Shown piece after piece: positions 49,967 through 57,909 of a DNA stretch of 64,000 bases. A program made the translations under genes and the position numbers. The notes beneath the pieces were generated by a model. The model did no database searches. It saw only the letters and a program-made list of their open reading frames with translations, and was not told where the DNA came from. The number at the start of each line of letters is the position of its first letter. Positions within the stretch are counted from its first letter, which is position 1. This stretch comes from Pseudonocardia petroleophila. GTDB taxonomy: Bacteria > Actinomycetota > Actinomycetes > Mycobacteriales > Pseudonocardiaceae. Location: positions 5,029,501-5,093,500 of the forward strand of contig NZ_CP060131.1 of NCBI RefSeq assembly GCF_014235185.1. Reading direction: 5' to 3'.

Positions 49967-51490
49967 CTGCTGCGCGAGCTCGTCGGGCACCCCGCCCTGG
50001 GGCTGCGCCTGCTGCACGGCGACGACGCCGCGCTCGACCGGCCGGTCCGCTGGATCTACACCACGGACCTGATCGACCCCGCCCGCTACCTCTCCGGCGG
50101 CGAGCTGGTCATCAGCGGCCTGATGTGGCGGCGCGGGCCGGCCGACAGCGAGCGGTTCGTCGCGGTCCTCGCCGCGTCGGGCACCGCCGCGCTCGCCGCG
50201 GGCACCGCGGTGTTCGGCACGATCCCCGACGACCTCGTCGACGCCTGCCGCCGCCACGACGTCCCGCTGGTCGAGGTGCCCGAGGAGACCTCGTTCTCGG
50301 CGGTCACCGAGCTCGTCGTCGGCGCGCTGTCGGCGGCGCGCGGCGACCGGCTCGCGCACACGGTCGGCCGCCAGCGCCGGCTGCTGTCGGCCGTCGCGGG
50401 CGGGATGGGCCTCGACGAGCTGGTGGCGCAGGTGTCGGCGTCGACGGGGCTGGTGTGCCGGGTGCTGAGCGCGACCGGGCGCGGGATCGTGCCCGGCCCG
50501 CGGGCCCTGTCCGATCCCGAGCTGGACCGGATCGCCGCCACCTTCCTCACCGCCGTGCGGCTGCCGGCCGTCGTCGGCGGCGGGGCGCACTCGGTGTTCC
50601 CGGTCGGGCCGGCGTCCGAGCAGCGCTCGACGTCGTGGTTCGTCGCCGTCGAGGGCGCGTTCCCGACCTGGGACGCCGAGGCCACCGAGGCCGTCGACGA
50701 GCTGGTCGCGATCGCCGCGCTGGACCGCGCGCGGCGCGGCGAGGGCCTGCGGGTCGCCCGCGACATCGCCGACGACGCCGTCGCCCTCATCGCCGACGGC
50801 GCCGGGAACCGCCCCGAGACCGCCACCCGGCTGCGCCAGGCCGGGCTGGACCCCACGGCCCCGCTGACGGTGGCGGTGGCGGGCTTCGTCGACCGGCCCG
50901 ACCGCCTGGAGATCGCGCGCGCGATGCTCGTCGACGCCGCCTCCCACGGGACCTCCGGCGCGCCCGCCGTCGGCGTGCGCGACGGGCTGGCCGTCGCGCT
51001 GCTGCCCGGTGACGCCGACGCCCTGCGCGTCGCGCTGACCCGGCTGGAGCCCGGGCTGGGCCCCGAGCGGCTGACCGTCGGGGTGAGCCGGCCGTCGGAG
51101 CCGGGGGCGCTGGCCGGTGCCCTGCAGGAGGCCCGGCACGCCCGTGACCAGGCCGAGCACCGGCCGGGGGCGCTGCACGTCGTGACCGGAGCCGACGTCA
51201 CCTCGCACGTCGCGCTGCTGGCCACCGTGCCCGACCAGGTCCGCCGCGCGTTCGCCACCCGCGTGCTCGACCCGGTGCTCGCCTACGACGCCCGCAACGA
51301 CGCGGGCCTGCTGGAGACGCTCGAGGCCTTCCTGGACTGCTCCGGATCGTGGAGCCGGGCGGCCGAGCGGCTGCACCTGCACGTCAACACGGTGCGCTAC
51401 CGCATCGGGCGCGTCGAGGAGCTCACCGGCCGCGACCTCGGCGTGTTCGCCGACCGCGTCGACGTGTTCCTGGCCCTGCGCTCCCGCTGA
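49964..51490 (+). CDS. pucR: PucR-family transcriptional regulator
   Basis: The 508-residue protein is made of an N-terminal PucR sensing domain (ALGLRLLHGDDAALDRPVRWIYTTDLIDPARYLSGGELVI), a central GGDEF-like CdaR region and a C-terminal helix-turn-helix (ETLEAFLDCSGSWSRAAERLHLHVNTVRYRIGRVEELTG). In Bacillus PucR activates purine catabolism in response to allantoin and related ureides. Its divergent position beside the xanthine dehydrogenase operon makes it the likely controller of this island. A TTG at 49949 would also be in frame, but the ATG follows a TACGTT -10 by 6 nt. The MFS transporter gene begins 41 nt downstream with its own GGGAGG. Confidence 0.92.
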   Translation: MLLRELVGHPALGLRLLHGDDAALDRPVRWIYTTDLIDPARYLSGGELVISGLMWRRGPADSERFVAVLAASGTAALAAGTAVFGTIPDDLVDACRRHDVPLVEVPEETSFSAVTELVVGALSAARGDRLAHTVGRQRRLLSAVAGGMGLDELVAQVSASTGLVCRVLSATGRGIVPGPRALSDPELDRIAATFLTAVRLPAVVGGGAHSVFPVGPASEQRSTSWFVAVEGAFPTWDAEATEAVDELVAIAALDRARRGEGLRVARDIADDAVALIADGAGNRPETATRLRQAGLDPTAPLTVAVAGFVDRPDRLEIARAMLVDAASHGTSGAPAVGVRDGLAVALLPGDADALRVALTRLEPGLGPERLTVGVSRPSEPGALAGALQEARHARDQAEHRPGALHVVTGADVTSHVALLATVPDQVRRAFATRVLDPVLAYDARNDAGLLETLEAFLDCSGSWSRAAERLHLHVNTVRYRIGRVEELTGRDLGVFADRVDVFLALRSR

Positions 51491-51531
51491 CGGTGGACAC
51501 TGGGAACACCGACGCGACGGGAGGACCGGGG

Positions 51532-52797
51532 ATGAGCACCGCCGGCCGCGTGCCCGCCACCGCCCTGCCCGCCGCGCTCCGGGAGCCGGACCGGCCGGTG
51601 TCCCCCGGATGGGTCGCCCGGCTCTCGCTCAACCTCGTCGGGATGTGGATCGCCTGGTACGCCCCGCTGCAGGTGCTGCTCGGGCTGCACGCCGCCGCGC
51701 TCGCGCCGGAGGGCAAGGAGCTCGTGTTCGGGGTCGCCACCGCCGTCGGCGGCCTGTGCTCGCTGGTGGCGAACCCGCTGGTCGGGGCGCTGTCGGACCG
51801 GACGACCTCGCGGTGGGGTCGCCGGGTGCCGTGGATCGTCGGGGGGAGCCTGCTGGCCGCCGCCGGTTTCGTGCTGCTGTCGGTCGCGTCCACCGTCGCG
51901 CTCTACGTGGCGGGGTGGTGCGTCGTCCAGATCGGGCTGAACACCATGCTCGGCGCGCTGACCGCGTTCCTGCCCGACCAGGTCCCGGCCGTCCAGCGCG
52001 CCACCGTCGGCGGGGTCGTCGCGATGGCCACCACGGTCGGGATCCTGGCGGGCACCGGGCTGGCCGCCGCGTTCGGGACCGGCCGGCCGACGCTGGCCTA
52101 CCTGGCGTGCGCGGCGGTGATGCTGCTGTGCACCGTCCCCCACATGGCGCGCAGCGGCGACGCCCGGCTGCCGGTGCAGTGGCGCCCGGCGGGCGGGCTG
52201 CGGGTGATCCTGCGCGGCTACTGGATCAGCCCGCGGCGCCACCCGGACTTCGCCTGGGCCTGGCTGTCCCGGCTGCTGATCAACTTCGGCAACGGGGCCG
52301 GCGCGGTCTACCTGCTGTTCTACCTGCAGGACGGCGTCGGCTACCCGGACCCGGCCGGGGGCGTCCTGGTCCTCACCACGATCTACGCCGCCCTCGTCGT
52401 CGCGACCGCGGTGCTCGGGGGGCGCCTGTCGGACCGGACGGGGCGGCGCCGGGTCTTCGTCGTGTGGTCCGGCACCGGCATCGCCGCCGCGCTGTTCGCC
52501 CTCGGCTTCCAGACCTGGACGGCGGCGGTGGTCGGCGCGTGCCTGCTCGGCGTCTCGTTCGGCGTCTACACCTCGGTCGACCTGGCGCTGGTCACCGAGG
52601 TGCTGCCGGCCGCGGCCGACCGGGCCAAGGACCTCGGCATCGTCACCGTCACCTCGACGCTGGCCGGTGTGCTGACGCCGCTGTTCGCCGCGCTGCTGGT
52701 GACCGGCCCCGGCGGCTACCCGGCGCTCTACGTCGGCAGCGGGCTGCTGGCCCTCGCCGGGGCGGCGGCCGTGACGCGGATCCGCGGGGTGCGGTGA
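51532..52797 (+). CDS. MFS transporter (GPH-like)
   Basis: The 421-residue protein has twelve membrane helices and the MFS loop 2-3 signature GALSDRTTSRWGRRVPWIVGG, with a second copy GGRLSDRTGRRRVFVVW after helix 8. The pattern resembles glycoside-pentoside-hexuronide-type carriers. It may import a ureide or sugar, or export an intermediate. Its position directly behind pucR, and convergent with the urate oxidase operon, suggests uptake of a purine breakdown product. ATG 51532 has GGGAGG nine to ten bases upstream. A 19-nt gap separates its stop from the urate oxidase stop. Confidence 0.88.
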   Translation: MSTAGRVPATALPAALREPDRPVSPGWVARLSLNLVGMWIAWYAPLQVLLGLHAAALAPEGKELVFGVATAVGGLCSLVANPLVGALSDRTTSRWGRRVPWIVGGSLLAAAGFVLLSVASTVALYVAGWCVVQIGLNTMLGALTAFLPDQVPAVQRATVGGVVAMATTVGILAGTGLAAAFGTGRPTLAYLACAAVMLLCTVPHMARSGDARLPVQWRPAGGLRVILRGYWISPRRHPDFAWAWLSRLLINFGNGAGAVYLLFYLQDGVGYPDPAGGVLVLTTIYAALVVATAVLGGRLSDRTGRRRVFVVWSGTGIAAALFALGFQTWTAAVVGACLLGVSFGVYTSVDLALVTEVLPAAADRAKDLGIVTVTSTLAGVLTPLFAALLVTGPGGYPALYVGSGLLALAGAAAVTRIRGVR

Positions 52798-52816
52798 GGC
52801 CCCGGCCGGGCGCGGG

Positions 52817-53677
52817 TCACCCCCGCGTCACCGTCGCCTCGATCAGGCCGTAGGGGCGGTCGGCCGCGTAGAACACCTCGTTGCGGTTCTCCAGGCCGAA
52901 CGGGGCGAGGTCGACGACGAAGTGGTGCCGGTTGGGCGCGGACAGGCTGATCGACGCGATCGACGGGTGCGCCTCCAGCACCCCCCGGCCCATCTCCCAC
53001 AGCGTCTGCTGCAGCGCCAGCGAGTGCACCGTAGCGAAGCGCTCCAGCAGGATCCGCCGGACGTCCGCCCAGGTCCCGTCCCAGTCGACGTCGGTGCCGG
53101 TGTAGGTCCACGTCGCCACCAGCGACGTCGACATGATCCGGTCGTGCGTGGGTGCCAGCGTCGTGTACTCGTCGACGAGGAACCCGGCGAACTCCGAGCC
53201 GGTCGACTTGAGCAGCACCAGGTCGCGCAGCCCCGACACCACCTCGGCCCCGTCGCCGTCGACCGTCACGACGGTGGTCCGGACCTCCGACCCCCGCCGG
53301 ACCCAGGTGTGGTCGTGGCCGGCCCCGTCGACCGGCACCCGCTCCCACCCGTACTCCTCGACCGCGATCCGCGCGCCCCGCACCGGGGCCACGTCGTCGA
53401 CGAAGTGCCGGGCCAGCGCGAGGGCGTAGTCCTCGATCTCCCCCAGCCCGTGCGACTTCGCGAACGCGTAGCAGGTGTTCTTCTGCGTGTCGGTCGGCAG
53501 CACGTCGGACTGGTCGCCGGCGAGGTGGGCGGCGGTGAAGTCCCCGCGCAGCGCGGTGGACACGGTGACGTCGCGCAGCTCGTGGCGGTCGGTCTCGCGG
53601 TGGATCCGGACGAGCCGGTTCTCCGCCTTCCCGTACTGGTTGGCTCCCAGGACGATGGACCCGGAGTGGTCGGACAC
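52817..53677 (-). CDS. uox: Urate oxidase
   Basis: The 286-residue cofactor-free oxidase converts urate to 5-hydroxyisourate. Recognisable blocks are LGANQYGKAENRLVRIHR, VLPTDTQKNTCYAFAKSHG (the catalytic Thr), LKSTGSEFAGFLVDEYTTL (Phe, purine stacking), PSIASISLSAPNRHHFVVDL (Gln/Asn/His site) and a GLIEATVTRG C-terminus. Length suits bacterial uricases (about 295). GTG 53677 is seven bases after a GGGAG that lies at the end of hiuH, so translation follows that gene. It is the last of the NCS2-OHCU-HIU-urate operon, transcribed in the order of uptake then later steps first. Confidence 0.96.
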   Translation of the reverse strand: MSDHSGSIVLGANQYGKAENRLVRIHRETDRHELRDVTVSTALRGDFTAAHLAGDQSDVLPTDTQKNTCYAFAKSHGLGEIEDYALALARHFVDDVAPVRGARIAVEEYGWERVPVDGAGHDHTWVRRGSEVRTTVVTVDGDGAEVVSGLRDLVLLKSTGSEFAGFLVDEYTTLAPTHDRIMSTSLVATWTYTGTDVDWDGTWADVRRILLERFATVHSLALQQTLWEMGRGVLEAHPSIASISLSAPNRHHFVVDLAPFGLENRNEVFYAADRPYGLIEATVTRG

Positions 53678-53681
53678 GGTG

Positions 53682-53993
53682 TCAGCTCCCGCGGTAGGTG
53701 GAGTAGGCGAACGGGGACAGCAGCAGCGGCACGTGGTGGTGCCGGCCGGGTTCGGTGACGGTGAACGCCACGGTCACCTCGGGGTAGAACCCGTGCTGCC
53801 CGGTGGCGGCGAAGTATCCACCGGTGTCGAAGACGAGGGCGTGGGTGCCCGCGGCGGGGTCGGGGAGGCGGGCGCGGCCGTCGGCGTCGGTCACCGCGTC
53901 GGCCAGCACCGCGCTCCCCCGGGTCAGCCGCACGGCCATCCCGGCCGCGGGCCGGCCCGAGACGGCGTCGAGGACGTGGGTCGACAGGCTCAC
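53682..53993 (-). CDS. hiuH: 5-Hydroxyisourate hydrolase
   Basis: The 103-residue transthyretin-like protein has the active-site signature: STHVLDAVSGRPA (His) at the start, GRARLP, and the C-terminal HHVPLLLSPFAYSTYRGS (the HIUase YRGS motif, absent in transthyretin). It hydrolyses 5-hydroxyisourate to OHCU. GTG 53993 overlaps the OHCU decarboxylase stop (GTGA), and urate oxidase follows closely downstream. The compact size is typical of bacterial HiuH. Confidence 0.95.
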   Translation of the reverse strand: MSLSTHVLDAVSGRPAAGMAVRLTRGSAVLADAVTDADGRARLPDPAAGTHALVFDTGGYFAATGQHGFYPEVTVAFTVTEPGRHHHVPLLLSPFAYSTYRGS

Positions 53994-54442
53994 GCCGCCT
54001 CCCCCGTGACGAGCCGGGTCAGCCGGATCCGGTTGATCGCGGCCAGCTCGGCGAGCGCGACGGCCCGCTCGGTGGCGGCGTCGTTCCCCAGCCGGGCGTG
54101 CAGGGCGGCCAGCAGGTCCTCGGCGCTGCGGCCCGATGCGCACACCAGGTAGACGTGCCCGAACCGCTCCTCGTAGGCGCGGTTGCCCGCCGCCAGCGCG
54201 TCGAGCACGTCGGCGGCGGCCGCGGACACCGCGCTCTGCTCGTGCCGCGACCGGCCGCCCGCCGCGCGGTCGCCGATGCGGGGGTGCCCGGCCATGGCGG
54301 GGTCGAGGTCGGCGTCGGTCAGGGCGGCGTCGGCGGCGCGGAGCAGGTCGTCGAGCGCGGCGTAGGGCCCGCCCGCGGCGACCCGGGCCGCCCAGCCGGG
54401 CGCGGCGCAGACCTCCAGCAGCTCGGCCTCGGACGGGTTCAC
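53990..54442 (-). CDS. uraD: OHCU decarboxylase (stand-alone copy)
   Basis: The 150-residue all-helical decarboxylase converts 2-oxo-4-hydroxy-4-carboxy-5-ureidoimidazoline to S-allantoin. The catalytic His is in MAGHPRIGD and the helix YEERFGHVYLVCASGRSAEDLLAALHARLGND carries the conserved Glu, Arg and active-site loop. It is slightly short (usual about 165). GTG 54442 overlaps the stop of the upstream NCS2 gene (GTGA). That upstream gene itself ends in another OHCU decarboxylase domain, so this operon encodes two. Whether both are active is not settled by sequence; each keeps an HP and RFG core. Confidence 0.92.
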   Translation of the reverse strand: MNPSEAELLEVCAAPGWAARVAAGGPYAALDDLLRAADAALTDADLDPAMAGHPRIGDRAAGGRSRHEQSAVSAAAADVLDALAAGNRAYEERFGHVYLVCASGRSAEDLLAALHARLGNDAATERAVALAELAAINRIRLTRLVTGEAA

Positions 54443-56364
54443 CGGTCCCCCCGGAACGCGCGGGCCCGCGCGCTGGCGATCGGGTTCGCGTCGGCGACGA
54501 GGTCGGCGAACCGGTGGCCCGCCACCTTCGCGATCTCGATCAGCGCCGCCGCGTGCTCCTGGGCCGGCGAGTTCTCCAGCCGCCGCCAGCCGTCGCGCAG
54601 GATGTGCTCGCGGGTGGAGGCGTCGCGGACGCAGACGATCAGCGGGATCCCGAAGCGCTCCCGGTAGGCCGCGGCGAGCGCGGCGAACTCCTCGCGGTCG
54701 GCCTCGGTGAGCCGGGTCAGGCCCGCCGTCGACTGGTCGCGCGCGGAGTCCTCGCCCTCCTCGCCGTCGGCGACGCGGTCGCCGCCGAGGTCGGGGTAGT
54801 GCGCCATCAACTCCCGCTGCTCCTCGCGCGGGGCGGAGAACAGCGCCTCCTGGAACGCGGTGCGCAGCGCGCCGGTGTCGGCGAAGGGCCTGCGGTCGTA
54901 GGCGCTCGCGACGACGTCGCCCGACCCCTGGAACAGCCGGCCGAACACGGCGACGAACTCCGCCCGCCCCATCCGGTTGACGTCGGCGAGCCGCACGCTC
55001 GCCCCGGGGGTGCCCGCCACGGCCGGGCCCCGGCCGCCGATGTGGTGGAACACGACGTTGAGCACGATCGCGGCGATGCTGCCCAGCGTGATGCCGGAAC
55101 CGAAGACGATCTGCGCCCACGGCGGCACGGCGGTCGCGACGTCGGGCTGCGCGGTCACGAACATCGCCAGCCCCACGCTCGACCCGACGATGACGACGTT
55201 GCGGTGGTCGTGGAAGTCGACCCGCGACAGGGTCTGGATGCCGACCACCGCGACCGTCGCGAACATCGCCAGCGCGGCGCCGCCCAGTACGGGGTGCGGG
55301 ATGCCCGCGACGACCGCGCCCGCCTTGGGCACCAGCCCGATCAGGATCATGATCACGCCGGCCGCGGCGACGACGTAGCGGCTCTTCACCCGCGTCAGCC
55401 GGACGAGCCCGACGTTCTCGGCGAAGCACGTGTACGGGAAGGAGTTGAACACGCCGCCGATGGTGGTCGCGAGACCGTCGGCGCGCAGCGCGCGGGCCAC
55501 GTCGTCCTTGCCGACGCGCTTGTCGACGATCTCGCCGGTCGCGAAGACGTCACCGGTGGTCTCGACGGCCGTGATCAGCATGACGACGATCATCGACACG
55601 ATCGCGGCGGCGCTGAACTGGGGCCACCCGAAGTAGAACGGGGTGGTCACCCCGATCCAGGACGAGTCGCCCACGGCGTCGAAGGTGGCGTCGCCCAGGC
55701 CCCACGCCACGAGGGTGCCCAGCACCAGGCCGACGAGCACCGCGACCGTCGCCATGAACCCGCGGAAGATCCGCTGGATGGCGACGATGACGAGCAGCGT
55801 GCCCAGGGCGTACGCGAGGTTGCGCAGGTTCCCCGGCTGCGGGTCCGAGCCGCCGCCGACGGCGTCGAGCGCGGCCACCGGGAGCAGCGCCAGGCCGATG
55901 ATGAGGATGACCGACCCGGTGACGACGGGCGGGAAGAACCGGATCAGCCTGGAGAAGAACGGGGCGATGAGGAACGTCGCGAGCCCGGCGACGATCACCG
56001 CCCCGTAGATGACGAGCAGCCCGTCGGTGCCCCCGCCTGCCGCCAGGCCGATGGCGATCATCGGGGAGACCGCCGTGAACGTCACGCCCTGCAGCAGCGG
56101 CAGCCGCACCCCGACCTTCCAGAACCCGACGCTCTGGACGATCGAGGCGATGCCGCAGGTGAACAGGTCGGCGTTGATCAGGTGGATCAGCTGGCGCTCG
56201 TCCAGCCCGATCGCCCCGGCCAGCAGGATGGGGACGATCACCGCGCCGGCGTAGAACGCGAGCACGTGCTGGAAGCCGTAGACGGCGAGCTTGCCCGCGG
56301 GCAGCACCTCGTCGACCGGGTGGACCCGGCGGGCGGGCCGGGAGGGGGGTTTCGTTCCGCGCAC
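54439..56364 (-). CDS. NCS2 purine permease fused to an OHCU decarboxylase domain
   Basis: This 641-residue fusion has an N-terminal, about 440-residue nucleobase:cation symporter-2 permease (uracil/xanthine type): PAGKLAVYGFQHVLAFYAGAVIVPILLAG, MLITAVETTGDVFATGEIV, NSFPYTCFAENVGLVRLTRVKSR (signature). From about residue 480, a cytosolic OHCU decarboxylase domain follows: NRMGRAEFVAVFGRLFQGSGDVV, ELMAHYPDLGG (His), YRERFGIPLIVCVRDAS. An acidic insert (VADGEEGEDSARDQSTAG) lies within that domain. It probably imports urate or xanthine and handles a downstream intermediate at the membrane. GTG 56364 is chosen with GAGG seven bases upstream; the stop overlaps the stand-alone OHCU decarboxylase gene. 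Confidence 0.9.
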   Translation of the reverse strand: MRGTKPPSRPARRVHPVDEVLPAGKLAVYGFQHVLAFYAGAVIVPILLAGAIGLDERQLIHLINADLFTCGIASIVQSVGFWKVGVRLPLLQGVTFTAVSPMIAIGLAAGGGTDGLLVIYGAVIVAGLATFLIAPFFSRLIRFFPPVVTGSVILIIGLALLPVAALDAVGGGSDPQPGNLRNLAYALGTLLVIVAIQRIFRGFMATVAVLVGLVLGTLVAWGLGDATFDAVGDSSWIGVTTPFYFGWPQFSAAAIVSMIVVMLITAVETTGDVFATGEIVDKRVGKDDVARALRADGLATTIGGVFNSFPYTCFAENVGLVRLTRVKSRYVVAAAGVIMILIGLVPKAGAVVAGIPHPVLGGAALAMFATVAVVGIQTLSRVDFHDHRNVVIVGSSVGLAMFVTAQPDVATAVPPWAQIVFGSGITLGSIAAIVLNVVFHHIGGRGPAVAGTPGASVRLADVNRMGRAEFVAVFGRLFQGSGDVVASAYDRRPFADTGALRTAFQEALFSAPREEQRELMAHYPDLGGDRVADGEEGEDSARDQSTAGLTRLTEADREEFAALAAAYRERFGIPLIVCVRDASTREHILRDGWRRLENSPAQEHAAALIEIAKVAGHRFADLVADANPIASARARAFRGDR

Positions 56365-56526
56365 GGGGACACCTCGCAGGGGGCTGGATGAGATCCGCCT
56401 CACGATGACCGCCGGGCACCGGGCCGGGACACCCACAGAACCGACGAACAGCGCCGGGCCGGCCGCGCCGCCCGTTGTGCGATCCACCAGCCGCCGCGGG
56501 CCGGGCCGACGGGTACGCTCCCCGGC

Positions 56527-56568
56527 GTGCGGACCACGGCATCGGCCCAGCGGACACCGACCCGATGA
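56527..56568 (+). CDS. Possible leaderless 13-codon upstream ORF before the DUF808 gene
   Basis: TACGCT (56514-56519) ends 7 nt before a GTG at 56527. That GTG opens VRTTASAQRTPTR and stops at TGA 56566-56568, which overlaps the DUF808 ATG at 56565 (ATGA). The DUF808 start itself has no Shine-Dalgarno, so it may be reached by termination-reinitiation from this short frame. Pattern-based inference; no peptide function is proposed. Confidence 0.4.
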   Translation: MRTTASAQRTPTR

Positions 56569-57518
56569 GCGGGCTCTTCGCTCTCCTCGACGACGTCGCC
56601 GCCCTCGTGCGGCTCACCGCGGCGTCGCTCGACGACATCGCGGGTGCGGCCGGCCGCGCGGGCGTCAAGGCGGCCGGGGTCGTCGTCGACGACGCGGCGG
56701 TGACCCCGCGGTACGTGCAGGGGCTGGAGCCCAAGCGCGAGCTGTCGATCATCGGGCGGATCGCGAAGGGCTCGCTGCGCAACAAGCTGCTGTTCATCCT
56801 CCCGGCGGCGCTGCTGCTGAGCCAGTTCGCCCCGTGGCTGCTCACCCCGATCCTCATGCTGGGCGGGGCGTACCTCTGCTACGAGGGCGCGGAGAAGATC
56901 TGGGAGCTGCTCTCCGGGCACCACCCCTCGCCGGAGGAGACGCAGGAGTCGAAGGAGACCGATCCCGCCGCCCACGAGAAGACGGTCGTCTCGGGCGCGG
57001 TCCGGACCGACTTCATCCTGTCCGCGGAGATCATGGTCATCGCGCTCAACGAGGTCGCGTCGGAGGGCATCTGGTCCCGCGCCGCGATCCTGCTGGTGGT
57101 GGCCGTGGCCATCACGATCCTCGTCTACGGCGTGGTCGCGCTGATCGTCAAGATGGACGACGTGGGCCTGGTGCTCGCGAAGCGCGACTCCGCGCCGGTG
57201 GCCGGGCTGGGCCGCGGCCTGGTCCGCGCGATGCCGATCGTGCTCTCGGTGCTGTCCACCGTGGGGATCGCGGCGATGCTGTGGGTCGGCGGGCACATCC
57301 TGCTGGTGGGGATCGACGAGCTCGGTTTCCACCCGCTCTACGACGCCGTGCACCACGTGGAGGTGCTCGTGCACGACGCCACGGGCGCGCTCGGCGGGTT
57401 CCTCGGCTGGCTCACCAACACCGTCTTCTCGGCGATCCTCGGAGCCGTCGTGGGGGCCGTCATCGTGGCGGTCCTGCACCTGCTCCCGAAGCGGACCGCC
57501 GGCGCCGCGCACGCCTGA
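56565..57518 (+). CDS. DUF808 family membrane protein
   Basis: The 317-residue protein is of the YedI/DUF808 type: it opens SGLFALLDDVAALVRLTAASLDDIAGAAGRAGVKAAGVVVDDAAVTPRYVQGL, with several hydrophobic helices (LLFILPAALLLSQFAPWLLTPILMLGGAYLC; AAILLVVAVAITILVYGVVALIV; VLSVLSTVGIAAMLWVGGHILLV; FSAILGAVVGAVIVAVLHLL). Function is unknown in all members known to me. It carries an acidic, hydrophilic middle loop (HHPSPEETQESKETDPAAHEKT). It is transcribed away from the purine operon, from a TACGCT promoter, behind a possible 13-codon upstream frame. A strong hairpin follows its stop. Confidence 0.88.
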   Translation: MSGLFALLDDVAALVRLTAASLDDIAGAAGRAGVKAAGVVVDDAAVTPRYVQGLEPKRELSIIGRIAKGSLRNKLLFILPAALLLSQFAPWLLTPILMLGGAYLCYEGAEKIWELLSGHHPSPEETQESKETDPAAHEKTVVSGAVRTDFILSAEIMVIALNEVASEGIWSRAAILLVVAVAITILVYGVVALIVKMDDVGLVLAKRDSAPVAGLGRGLVRAMPIVLSVLSTVGIAAMLWVGGHILLVGIDELGFHPLYDAVHHVEVLVHDATGALGGFLGWLTNTVFSAILGAVVGAVIVAVLHLLPKRTAGAAHA

Positions 57519-57523
57519 CCCCC

Positions 57524-57541
57524 GCCGCCGTGCGCGGCGGC
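57524..57541. terminator. Bidirectional hairpin between convergent genes
   Basis: GCCGCCG-TGCG-CGGCGGC forms 7-bp G+C-only arms around a 4-nt loop in the 27-nt gap between the DUF808 stop and the small S4-like gene's stop. No T-tract is present, as is common for actinobacterial terminators. Confidence 0.6.
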
Positions 57542-57545
57542 CGGT

Positions 57546-57746
57546 TCAGCGGCGCGGGATGGACCGGAGCTCCACCTTCGCGGGCGGCTCGGCCGAGGCC
57601 TGCGGGTCCCGGACCTGCTCGCCGTCGACGAGGACCCAGCCGCCCATGATGTGCTCGATCGCCCGGTCCGGCGCGATCCCGGACTGGATCAGACGGTCCA
57701 GCACGGTCCGCTCGGCGAGGGCGGTGCTGCTGCGTGACGTGTCCAT
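57546..57746 (-). CDS. Small S4-like RNA-binding domain protein
   Basis: This 66-residue protein has the core RTVLDRLIQSGIAPDRAIEHIMGGWVLVDGEQVRDPQASA, which reads like an S4-fold (helix-helix-strand, with VLVDGEQVRDP taking the place of the usual V-x-V-N-G strand). S4 domains bind structured RNA in ribosomal protein S4, pseudouridine synthases and Hsp15. ATG 57746 has GAGGTGAG about eight bases upstream. It diverges from the Acg-type nitroreductase gene, with 163 nt between them. An RNA-binding or translational-stress role is a guess from the fold only. Confidence 0.6.
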   Translation of the reverse strand: MDTSRSSTALAERTVLDRLIQSGIAPDRAIEHIMGGWVLVDGEQVRDPQASAEPPAKVELRSIPRR

Positions 57747-57909
57747 CGGATGCTCACCTCGGTGTTCGGAGGAACTCGGTCGGACCCACTCTCGTCCCCG
57801 CGCCGCCCCCCGGGCACGGTCGAAGGTCCCGGATCCGGGCGCCGGGCGGCCCGCGGGGGCCCTCCCACCGGCCGTGGCGCGCCCGGCCGCCCCGGCACAG
57901 GCTGGGCCC

